DNA from: Microcaldota archaeon
Lineage (GTDB): Archaea > Micrarchaeota > Micrarchaeia > Micrarchaeales > Micrarchaeaceae
Reading direction: 5' to 3'
DNA: 7,914 nucleotides
NCBI GenBank assembly: GCA_021829015.1
Contig: JAJZOJ010000037.1
Coordinates: 1-7,914, forward strand
Every line of letters begins with the position of its first letter. The first letter of the stretch is position 1. The translations under genes were made by a program, and so were the position numbers. Shown here piece after piece: positions 1-5,353 of the stretch. The notes under the pieces were generated by a model, which had not been told where the DNA came from, searched no databases, and saw only the letters and a list, made by a program, of their open reading frames with translations.

Positions 1-24
1 TCCTTGATTATCTCTATTATCCCC
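1..24. repeat. 24-base exact repeat, copy 1 (left window edge)
   Basis: The first 24 bases are identical to 3747-3770. The match may run further left, outside the window. To the right both copies continue with C/GT when one C is gapped (CCCC-GT here, CCCCC-GT in copy 2). In copy 1 the leftward gene is read through in a different frame from copy 2. Confidence 0.85.
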
Positions 25-321
25 GTCTATGAACTCGTCGCTGACCATCCCTATCGCCTCTGAGAGCTTCTCCCTCGAGTCGTAGTGGAACTTCAGGCTC
101 CTCCCCTTGTACCTGAAGCTTATGGATCCCGCGCCGTTCCTTTCTGCCGTATTTGTTATCATGATGCCGCCTATGGCTACCTTGCGCTCCCTTTCAAGTA
201 TTGAGGCAAGCCTTCGGTACCTCATGATGCTCCTGATGTCCCCGAGGTGCGTTGCGGGCATTGATATGCCGGATCTTATGTAATCCGGGATTGACACGTT
301 CCTGCTCATTGTTTCGCCCAT
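1..321 (-). CDS. Hypothetical protein, 3' end outside window
   Basis: Reading the minus strand from ATG at 321-319 gives 107 codons without a stop up to the window edge. The protein starts MGETMSRNVSIPDYIRSG. It is basic and polar in the middle (Arg/Lys-rich, about residues 30-50), has a short beta-like stretch (KVAIGGIMI, about 47-55), and shows no signal peptide or membrane segment. A second in-frame ATG at 309-307 (Met5) is an alternative start. The codon style (AGG, ATA) resembles the neighbouring genes, which supports real coding. It is divergent from the permease gene across a 64-base gap, and a TATA-like TTTAATCT (minus strand, 351-344) lies 27 bases upstream of the first ATG. I do not recognise the family. 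The last 8 codons lie in a 24-base repeat shared with the gene at 3344-3817 but in another frame, so the C-terminal residues read here may not be genuine. Confidence 0.65.
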   Translation of the reverse strand, partial: MGETMSRNVSIPDYIRSGISMPATHLGDIRSIMRYRRLASILERERKVAIGGIMITNTAERNGAGSISFRYKGRSLKFHYDSREKLSEAIGMVSDEFIDGDNRDNQG

Positions 322-324
322 TAG

Positions 325-350
325 ACGTTAGATTAACGTTATTAGATTAA
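325..350. promoter_or_regulatory. Candidate operator: inverted and direct repeats in divergent promoter
   Basis: The 64-base gap between the two divergent genes holds an inverted repeat ACGTTA-GAT-TAACGT (325-339, 6-base arms, 3-base spacer) and a 9-base direct repeat TTAGATTAA at 328-336 and 342-350. On the minus strand the repeat unit reads as a TATA-like TTAATCTAA. The copies lie 26-27 bases ahead of the two possible starts (321 and 309) of the leftward gene. The elements could bind a regulator, act as core promoter sequence, or both. The sequence shows the repeats only; regulator binding is inference. Confidence 0.35.
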
Positions 351-356
351 AGCAGA

Positions 357-365
357 ATTATAAGT
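357..365 (+). promoter_or_regulatory. TATA box for the ABC permease-ATPase operon
   Basis: ATTATAAGT has its centre about 25 bases before the permease ATG at 386, and the purine-rich AAAGCAGA just upstream could act as a BRE. In archaea transcription starts about 25 bases after the TATA centre, so the transcript would begin at or next to the ATG and be leaderless. No Shine-Dalgarno-like sequence is seen before this ATG, which agrees. Confidence 0.6.
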
Positions 366-385
366 TTTCGCATTGTATCCTCATC

Positions 386-1993
386 ATGATTGGACTGGCA
401 GGATTCGTGGCCTCGATAATAGTTGATACCACGTTCTCCTGGGTGCGCATGCTCATAGCATTGCTGATATCCGTGCTGGTCAGCCTGTTTGTAGGGATAT
501 ATGCAGCGACCAACAGCTCCGTTGAGCGCATAATAATGCCAATATGGGACATATTCCAGACGCTCCCGATACTCGCGTTCTTCCCGTTCGTGATATTCGT
601 AATAGTAGCCACGGTCCCCGGATACATAGGGATAAACGCCGCGGTGATATTCCTCATAGTCACGAGCATGGTGTGGAACATAACCTTCGGGGTCTATGAG
701 GCCGTCAAGACGATACCAAATGAACTCCTTGAGGTCGGGCGCATGTTCAACCTCTCCCCGTTCCAGAGGCTGACGAAGATACTGATACCGGCGAGCATGC
801 CAAAGGCCATCGACCAGTCCATACTCTCATGGTCAATAGGGCTGTTCTATCTTGTCACGAGCGAGATATTCTCAACAGGTAATGCAGCGTATACCGTCAA
901 GTATGGCATAGGCGCAGCGCTGGTCAAGCTTGCCTTCTCCGGAAACTTCTACGAATATGCGATAGGCATAGTCGTATTCATCGCCTTCGTTGTAGCCACA
1001 AGGCTGCTCCTCTTCGAGTACCTGAAGAGGCGCTTCACCAGGTACATGGTTCAGGAGCGGCGCAGCATAGAGGAGACGAAGAAATCTGAGATATCAAAGG
1101 CGATAGACAGGATAAGCCCGTTCAACAGGGTAAATCTCGCCACTATGCACAGGAGCGTCGTAAGCATAAGGAACAGATTTTCAAGGCCAGTTGCCGCAAG
1201 AAGCAGGGTTGCGCCCAGACCCCCAAGTCCAAAAAGGGACTACAATGGGGCGAAGCAGCTGCTTGCCATAGCCCTGATACTCATCGCATTGTACGTAGGG
1301 TACCTGTATCGCGGGCATCTTGGCAGCGTTGCGAGCATGGAGCAAACGGTTCTTGTATCCCTTCTTGCGACCTTCGCAAGGGTATGGTTCGCCTTCGCGG
1401 TGATAATGGCTGTGGCGCTTCCGGTCGGGGTCTACATAGTGTTCCTCACGAGGAGGGGAGGCGCATACCTCATGCTCTTCCAGATAATAGCATCAATACC
1501 AGCAACGATACTGCTTCCGGTAATAGTAGTTTACATGAAGAATGCCCCATACCACAACGAGCTGGTCGCCTTCACGATATTCTTCCTGAGCGGCATTTGG
1601 TACATGGTCTTCGGGATCGTCTCGAGCAGGAACCTTATACCGCAATCGGTAAGGGAAGTGCAGGGGATATTCGGGGTCAAGGGCAAGGCAGCATGGAAGG
1701 ACATATACCTTAAGGCGATACTTCCAGGGGTTGTTACCGGAGCCGTTACGGGGATCGCCGCAGAATGGAACGCGAGCATAGTGGCGGAGTGGTTCACGAC
1801 CAATGCGATAAGCAACAGCAACGTTGTGACCTCCGTCAGCGTCGGGTTGGGAAAGCTACTCGACATGTCGCTGACCAACGGACACCTTTACCTAATGGTA
1901 CTGGGTTTAATAAACCTGACAATTGTTATAGTACTCATCAACAGGTTCCTCTGGAAGCGCATGTACGAAAGGGTGCTTTCGCCCTACAGGTGA
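386..1993 (+). CDS. ABC anion-type importer, duplicated permease subunit
   Basis: This 535-residue integral membrane protein holds two BPD_transp_1 permease units in one chain, so a single polypeptide could form the whole channel of a nitrate/sulfonate/taurine-type ABC importer. Unit 1 spans about residues 15-215 and has an EAA-type coupling loop (EAVKTIPNELLEVG, 105-118, then ILIPASMP, 132-139). Unit 2 spans about 291-525 and has a weaker EAA loop (VREVQGIFG, 422-430, then ILP, 445-447). Hydrophobic helices lie near 21-41, 60-77, 83-103, 190-210, 291-308, 322-352, 363-384, 393-412 and 500-520. The units are joined by a long, strongly basic, proline-containing linker (about 211-290), probably cytoplasmic. 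The arrangement matches the family called 'ABC-type anion transport system, duplicated permease component'. The start at 386 is supported by the TATA spacing. The ATPase gene follows after 4 bases. The substrate cannot be read from the sequence. Confidence 0.93.
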   Translation: MIGLAGFVASIIVDTTFSWVRMLIALLISVLVSLFVGIYAATNSSVERIIMPIWDIFQTLPILAFFPFVIFVIVATVPGYIGINAAVIFLIVTSMVWNITFGVYEAVKTIPNELLEVGRMFNLSPFQRLTKILIPASMPKAIDQSILSWSIGLFYLVTSEIFSTGNAAYTVKYGIGAALVKLAFSGNFYEYAIGIVVFIAFVVATRLLLFEYLKRRFTRYMVQERRSIEETKKSEISKAIDRISPFNRVNLATMHRSVVSIRNRFSRPVAARSRVAPRPPSPKRDYNGAKQLLAIALILIALYVGYLYRGHLGSVASMEQTVLVSLLATFARVWFAFAVIMAVALPVGVYIVFLTRRGGAYLMLFQIIASIPATILLPVIVVYMKNAPYHNELVAFTIFFLSGIWYMVFGIVSSRNLIPQSVREVQGIFGVKGKAAWKDIYLKAILPGVVTGAVTGIAAEWNASIVAEWFTTNAISNSNVVTSVSVGLGKLLDMSLTNGHLYLMVLGLINLTIVIVLINRFLWKRMYERVLSPYR

Positions 1994-1994
1994 T
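1988..1994 (+). promoter_or_regulatory. Ribosome binding site of the ATPase gene
   Basis: AGGTGAT overlaps the permease stop codon (TGA, 1991-1993) and lies 3 bases before the ATPase ATG at 1998. It matches the archaeal anti-Shine-Dalgarno complement (GGAGGTGAT). The spacing is short, so translational coupling with the permease may matter as much as direct binding. Confidence 0.5.
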
Positions 1995-1997
1995 GGT

Positions 1998-2741
1998 ATG
2001 GTTGATCTGATAAAGGTCCAGAATGTCTCGTATTATGTCAGCAACGTGGAGATAATGAGCAACATATCCTTCACCGCAAGGAAGAATGAGTTTGTCTCTA
2101 TAATAGGACCATCGGGCTGCGGCAAGAGCACCCTGCTAAGGATAATGGTCGGCCTTCTGAAGCCCAATGAGGGGCGCGTAACCTACATGAACAGGGAGAT
2201 AACGGAGCCGCGCAAGGAGATATCCTTCGTGTTCCAGGACTTCGGCCTTCTTCCATGGCTCACCAACGTGGAGAACGTGAAGCTGGGATTGTCATACTTC
2301 GACATAAGCGACGAGGAGAAGGAAAAAACGGCTATGGGCCTGCTCGCGAAGATGGGGCTTGAGGGGTTCGAGTACTCCTATCCCAATGTACTGAGCGGGG
2401 GCATGAGGCAGAGGGTGGGTATAGCAAGGGCCATAGCATCGGAGCCTTACGTGCTCCTCATGGACGAGCCCTTCAGCGCCCTTGACGAGCTTACCGCGAA
2501 CACTCTCAGGAAGGACATACTCAGCATGCTGAGGAGCACCGCGATTCCGGTAAACTGCGTGGTATTGGTGACCCACAACGTCGAAGAAGCCGTTGAGCTC
2601 TCCAACAGGATAGTGGTCCTGTCAAGCAAGCCATCGACCGTGAAGGAGATAGTGGATGTCGACATGCCATACCCTAGGAACAAGAGGAGCAAGGAGTTCG
2701 CAAGGGCAGTGGACGGCATATACAAGGCGCTTACAGGGTAG
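1998..2741 (+). CDS. ABC importer ATPase, nitrate/sulfonate/taurine type
   Basis: This 247-residue ATP-binding subunit would power the adjacent duplicated permease from the cytoplasmic face. All ABC ATPase motifs are present: Walker A GPSGCGKST (37-45), Q-loop glutamine in FVFQ (Q80), signature LSGGMRQR (132-139), Walker B VLLMDEP (152-158, catalytic E157), D-loop SALD (160-163) and switch histidine in VTHN (H193). LLPW right after the Q-loop is typical of the TauB/SsuB/NrtD group. The chain ends soon after the core domain. The AAA-associated domain often fused at this point in archaeal relatives is missing here and instead occurs as the separate gene at 3344-3817. The start is fixed by the 4-base gap to the permease stop and the AGGTGAT upstream. 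The stop faces the convergent methyltransferase gene 16 bases away. Confidence 0.96.
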   Translation: MVDLIKVQNVSYYVSNVEIMSNISFTARKNEFVSIIGPSGCGKSTLLRIMVGLLKPNEGRVTYMNREITEPRKEISFVFQDFGLLPWLTNVENVKLGLSYFDISDEEKEKTAMGLLAKMGLEGFEYSYPNVLSGGMRQRVGIARAIASEPYVLLMDEPFSALDELTANTLRKDILSMLRSTAIPVNCVVLVTHNVEEAVELSNRIVVLSSKPSTVKEIVDVDMPYPRNKRSKEFARAVDGIYKALTG

Positions 2742-2758
2742 GCACGTGCATTGTGCCT
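2740..2758. terminator. Possible hairpin between convergent genes
   Basis: AGGCAC (2740-2745) and GTGCCT (2753-2758) can pair as a 6-base stem with a 7-base loop. The hairpin spans the end of the ATPase gene and the first base of the opposite gene's stop codon. It also contains the 8-base palindrome GCACGTGC (2742-2749). No clear T-tract follows on either strand, so the terminator role is weak. Archaeal termination usually depends on T-tracts more than on hairpins. Confidence 0.25.
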
Positions 2759-3336
2759 TAAAGCTTTGCATATAGCAACGCTCCAGTGACCTCGACTTTA
2801 TACCCCGCGTTAGTAAGCATTTGTACTAGCTCGTCAGGGCTTCTGTGAAACTCCAATATTATCTCATCGTACCCTATGAAGTCCTTCAGGCATTCATATT
2901 CGCACCCCTCGCAGTCCATTTTCAGTACCCTGCCCTTTGCATGCACCTTTCCGCTACTATACCGTGAGTTTATGAAGGTTATCTTGCCTTCCATCCCGTT
3001 GAGCCTTATATTCGACTTACCGGTTTCGTATGTAAGCTTATCCGGCTCATATGAATAGACATGAGAAGCTCCGCGTGCGATAAAGTATATTGCCGTGTCC
3101 GCACAGCCCCCGCCGATGTCCACCACAATGCGGTTTCTCACATTTAATCTTCCATACTGATTTTCAATAAACTGCTCACGCACTTCATTGTAGATGCTTT
3201 CGCGCACCACATCATTATCAGGTACTTTGAATCGCAGTTTCCTTCCGTTGAATTCAACATTAAGAATTGAGTCGTCGATGGAAACATTTCTGCATAAACG
3301 TATGCGTGCTCGTGCGATTTCAGTGCGGATTCGCAA
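2758..3336 (-). CDS. FkbM-like SAM-dependent methyltransferase
   Basis: This 192-residue cytosolic protein is predicted to transfer a methyl group from S-adenosylmethionine to an unknown acceptor. The N-terminal part (about 1-60) is poorly conserved. It is followed by SAM-binding motif I VVDIGGGCAD (71-80), an acidic residue after strand 2 in YSYEPD (95-99, likely ribose-binding E97), and the FkbM-type motif LKMDCEGCEYECL (138-150), then strands EIILEF (158-163) and ALLYAKL (186-192). The start is TTG at 3336: an in-frame TAA lies directly upstream, there is no ATG until residue 115, and GAGGT (minus strand, 3350-3346) sits 9 bases before the TTG. The SD overlaps the stop of the upstream AAA-associated gene, so the two are probably co-transcribed. 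GC is about 45 percent by hand count over 2761-3300, below its neighbours, and it favours CGN arginine, GAA and ATT/ATC over the AGG/ATA style nearby, which suggests transfer. FkbM relatives methylate sugars, polyketides or lipids; the target here is unknown. Confidence 0.82.
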   Translation of the reverse strand: MRIRTEIARARIRLCRNVSIDDSILNVEFNGRKLRFKVPDNDVVRESIYNEVREQFIENQYGRLNVRNRIVVDIGGGCADTAIYFIARGASHVYSYEPDKLTYETGKSNIRLNGMEGKITFINSRYSSGKVHAKGRVLKMDCEGCEYECLKDFIGYDEIILEFHRSPDELVQMLTNAGYKVEVTGALLYAKL

Positions 3337-3343
3337 TTAAATT

Positions 3344-3817
3344 CTACCTCGACCAGATGTCAGAATCGTAGTTGTAGGCGAAGAGCTTGTTCCTGACGCC
3401 CCACTTGAGAAGAAGGTTCTTTAGCAGCTCAGTGTTCGTTATCGAATCGCTGTTGTAGAATATGCCCTTTGAGTGCAGCTGCCTTGTGAGATCCTGAGTG
3501 GTTATCTCCTTTTTCTTTATTATCGCTATGGCGGCCTTGAATGGCTCGACCCTCTCCAGCGCCTTGGCGAAGACCTCCCTGGTGTTGTGCGTTGCCAGGG
3601 TCTTCCCGGATGCGGTGAGGCGCACCATGCCGTCCTTGACCCCGCATATTCCAAGAAGGACGCAGGTGTCTATCAATGGGAAGAGGTCGTCTATCTCGTC
3701 GTTCGTCTCGTCCGCGAGCTTGGAGATGTCCATGGAGCCCTTGTTGTCCTTGATTATCTCTATTATCCCCCGTATCTGGCTCACACCGGTATTAAGCGGA
3801 AATAGCTTCCCGTCCAT
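3344..3817 (-). CDS. Stand-alone AAA-associated C-terminal domain protein of ABC transporter
   Basis: The 157-residue protein matches, over nearly its full length, the domain found at the C-terminus of nitrate/sulfonate/bicarbonate-type ABC ATPases (AAA_assoc_C, PF09821, recognised by eye). Order of elements: LNTGVSQIRGIIEII (8-22), ISKLADETNDEIDDLFPLID (31-50), LLGICGVKDGMVRLTASG (54-71, a winged-helix-like wing), VFAKALERVEPF (82-93), and the terminal KWGVRNKLFAYN (138-149), equivalent to the usual 'WGRYAELF.Y' ending. It has no membrane segment or signal peptide. It probably acts in the cytoplasm with the ATPase encoded at 1998-2741, as a detached regulatory part; this is inferred from domain fusion elsewhere and proximity here. 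The ATG at 3817 is 26 bases from the centre of the TATA-like TTTTAAG near 3843, consistent with a leaderless transcript. The methyltransferase gene follows with a 7-base gap. Confidence 0.85.
   Translation of the reverse strand: MDGKLFPLNTGVSQIRGIIEIIKDNKGSMDISKLADETNDEIDDLFPLIDTCVLLGICGVKDGMVRLTASGKTLATHNTREVFAKALERVEPFKAAIAIIKKKEITTQDLTRQLHSKGIFYNSDSITNTELLKNLLLKWGVRNKLFAYNYDSDIWSR
3346..3350 (-). promoter_or_regulatory. Ribosome binding site deciding the TTG start of the methyltransferase
   Basis: On the minus strand GAGGT lies 9 bases before TTG at 3336-3334. It is the reason for accepting a TTG start in a gene that otherwise has no start codon near its N-terminus. It overlaps the TAG stop (3346-3344) of the upstream gene, which implies coupled translation. 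Confidence 0.6.
3747..3770. repeat. 24-base exact repeat, copy 2 (inside AAA-associated gene)
   Basis: Identical to 1-24. Here it encodes residues 17-24 (GIIEIIKD) of the AAA-associated protein, a conserved part of the domain, so this copy is probably the original. Outside the 24 bases the flanks differ apart from a short GT extension. Confidence 0.85.
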
Positions 3818-3838
3818 AATGATAAATCCCTGACAATT

Positions 3839-3847
3839 CTTTTAAGC
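3839..3847. promoter_or_regulatory. Shared bidirectional TATA-like element
   Basis: CTTTTAAGC reads as a TATA-like TTTTAAG on the plus strand and CTTAAAAG on the minus strand. Its centre (about 3843) is 25 bases before the plus-strand ATG at 3868 and 26 bases before the minus-strand ATG at 3817. Both genes are therefore placed to be leaderless transcripts from one box. I see no other TATA-like sequence at the right distance in this 50-base gap. Confidence 0.55.
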
Positions 3848-3867
3848 TTTGCCTTGCATACACTTTC

Positions 3868-4830
3868 ATGAAGGCTCAGACGGCAATGGAGTTCCTCATC
3901 ACGCACCTGTGGGCCATATTGATAATAGCGCTAGTACTAGGGGCATTGATCTGGCTCGGCGTCTTCTCAAGGACCTCGCCCAAGGCCCCCCCTGGCGAAT
4001 GCATAGTCTACAGGCCTGACGGGCCAGGAACGCTTTACTCGGTGTCGCTGCAGGGCGTCTGCGACGGGGAGCTTCCCCAGTTCGTCTTCGGCTCAGAGGG
4101 TATTGGCGACTTCGAGATAATAAACTCATCAACGAAGCCAAACAATCCTCTCAACACGAGCAATGACCTTACTATAACAGCATGGGTATACCTATACGGC
4201 GCGCCATACCACGACGTTGCAGTAAAGGAGGCGCAGTACGGGATGAAGCTCAACCTCAACAACGCGCCGCATGCATGCTCCCCGAGCAACAATGCGGGAT
4301 TGTGCCTCGAATGGGATACCGCAACGTCATGGAACGGGAGCTCCTTCCCAATACCCGGGGGAGGGCTCAACAAGTGGGAGTTCATATCAGTTAGCATAAA
4401 GGACGGCAAGTACAAGAGCTGGTACGCCAACGGCCAGCTGATAGGGAACCAGATAATAGGGATGCAGCAGCCCGAGGCCACAGGCGGATGCGCACAATAC
4501 GCCACTGCGGTCCCGCTTGTCATCGCAGGGGACGGAGGGGTCATAAAAGGAGCCAGCTGGGGAGGCTGCTTCCCAGGATACGGCTATGACGAATGGTTCA
4601 ACGGCATAGTCACGAACGTGCAGATATACAACACAGCCCTAACGGAGAACGAGATAAACCATCTGTATTATGAGGGGATAGGCGGGCCGCCAGGAGACCT
4701 AAAGAACATAATAGGATGGTGGCCGCTCAACGGGAACGGGAACGACTACAGCGGTAATGGCAACAAGGCCAACACATACAACGGCTATTATTCCGGAGGC
4801 ACATGGTACGGCAACTACACTACGCCGTGA
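3868..4830 (+). CDS. Class III signal peptide protein with LamG-like domain
   Basis: A 320-residue predicted surface protein. The N-terminus MKAQTAMEFL is an archaeal class III (DUF361/pilin-like) signal: cleavage by a prepilin peptidase such as EppA/PibD is expected between A3 and Q4, which places E8 at +5 of the mature protein. A hydrophobic helix (about 14-33) follows and could anchor the protein or assemble it into a pilus-like fibre. Residues about 34-75 are a linker with Pro-rich and Cys-containing parts. Residues about 76-268 resemble a concanavalin/LamG-type beta-sandwich (LTITAWVYLYG, 101-111; WEFISVSIKDGKYKSWYANG, 170-189; FNGIVTNVQIYNTALTENEI, 244-263). A conserved tail follows with GWWPLNGNGNDYSGNGN (283-299). 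Six cysteines (45, 65, 137, 146, 208, 234) suggest disulfides outside the membrane. Ligand and role are unknown; adhesion or carbohydrate binding is a guess. Similar proteins are common in Micrarchaeota, from memory. The gene is leaderless by TATA spacing and ends 1 base from the convergent CarS stop. Confidence 0.85.
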   Translation: MKAQTAMEFLITHLWAILIIALVLGALIWLGVFSRTSPKAPPGECIVYRPDGPGTLYSVSLQGVCDGELPQFVFGSEGIGDFEIINSSTKPNNPLNTSNDLTITAWVYLYGAPYHDVAVKEAQYGMKLNLNNAPHACSPSNNAGLCLEWDTATSWNGSSFPIPGGGLNKWEFISVSIKDGKYKSWYANGQLIGNQIIGMQQPEATGGCAQYATAVPLVIAGDGGVIKGASWGGCFPGYGYDEWFNGIVTNVQIYNTALTENEINHLYYEGIGGPPGDLKNIIGWWPLNGNGNDYSGNGNKANTYNGYYSGGTWYGNYTTP

Positions 4831-4849
4831 GCTACCACGGGACCTTTTT
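4825..4849 (+). terminator. Possible terminator after the LamG gene
   Basis: CCGTG (4825-4829) and CACGG (4836-4840) can form a 5-base stem with a 6-base loop. The stem spans both convergent stop codons and is followed after a few bases by a T5 run (CCTTTTT, about 4843-4849). The T-run fits archaeal termination of the plus-strand gene. The element lies inside the end of the opposite CarS coding region because the genes are only 1 base apart. Confidence 0.4.
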
Positions 4850-5353
4850 CAGCTTCAGTTTGTGGGCGCCTATGTTCGTAAGCACATGGGCTATTCCTGT
4901 CAGCACAAGTATGAACAGAAGGCCGTATGCGTCTGGCATGTGACCGAACGGGTAGGCAAGCAGCAACGCGATTGCCACGAAGCCGTACTGGTCAAGAATT
5001 GGTACACTTGCTCCGGATTTTACCTTCATCTGTCTCTTCAGGAAGCTGCCGCCTAGGTCGCCGAGTATCGTCCCTATTGAGAGCACGACCGCAATTGCGA
5101 GCATGTAATGCATGAAGGGATATTCGATCAGTCCCACTGCAGTTCCGGCAATCAGGGCCGAGGCGGTTCCGCGTATTGTCTTGTTGTCCCCGAGTATCCT
5201 TTTTCCTGAAAGCTTCCTGCCAAAGTCCAGAGGGGAACCACCGCCGAATATGACAGGTGCGCCGTTTGCGGCATATGCAGGGAAGACGTATATTATCGGG
5301 TAGATGATATATGCGAAAAGGTAGTTCAAGACCGCACCCCCATTGCGCACCAA
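4832..5353 (-). CDS. carS: CDP-archaeol synthase (CDP-2,3-bis-(O-geranylgeranyl)-sn-glycerol synthase)
   Basis: This integral membrane enzyme (EC 2.7.7.67) activates unsaturated archaetidic acid with CTP to make the CDP-activated lipid from which archaeal polar headgroups are built. The 173-residue sequence has family hallmarks (CarS, formerly DUF46): NGAPVIFGGGSPLDFGRKL (30-48), GKRILGDNKTIRG (50-62) and GDLGGSFLKRQMKVKSG (98-114) followed by PILDQ (118-122). About four to five hydrophobic helices lie near 10-28, 64-80, 83-99, 124-140 and 143-160. The start is uncertain. The longest frame opens with TTG at 5353, directly after the AlaRS stop, with GTG next at 5350. A third choice, TTG at 5329 (residue 9), is preceded by GGGGGTG at 5 bases, a near match to GGAGGTG, and would give 165 residues beginning MNYLFAY; I find that start most convincing. 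The position right after AlaRS implies one transcript. Confidence 0.95.
   Translation of the reverse strand: MVRNGGAVLNYLFAYIIYPIIYVFPAYAANGAPVIFGGGSPLDFGRKLSGKRILGDNKTIRGTASALIAGTAVGLIEYPFMHYMLAIAVVLSIGTILGDLGGSFLKRQMKVKSGASVPILDQYGFVAIALLLAYPFGHMPDAYGLLFILVLTGIAHVLTNIGAHKLKLKKVPW

Noticed and set aside
1531..1878. 115-codon open frame on the minus strand inside the permease gene
   Set aside because: It is fully antisense to a clear membrane protein gene, and its hydrophobic look comes from the complementary codons. No promoter or RBS and no family resemblance.
2742..2749. 8-base palindrome GCACGTGC as a regulator site
   Set aside because: It lies between two gene ends rather than at a promoter and is better explained as part of the small hairpin.
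2758..3817. Methyltransferase plus winged-helix-like protein as a defence or modification system
   Set aside because: The 157-residue protein fits the ABC-transporter accessory domain, and the methyltransferase is FkbM-like rather than a DNA methyltransferase (no DPPY/NPPY motif seen). No nuclease or mobile element is nearby.
4035..4544. 169-codon open frame on the minus strand under the LamG gene
   Set aside because: Antisense shadow of a gene with a recognised signal peptide and domain pattern. No start signal and implausible composition.
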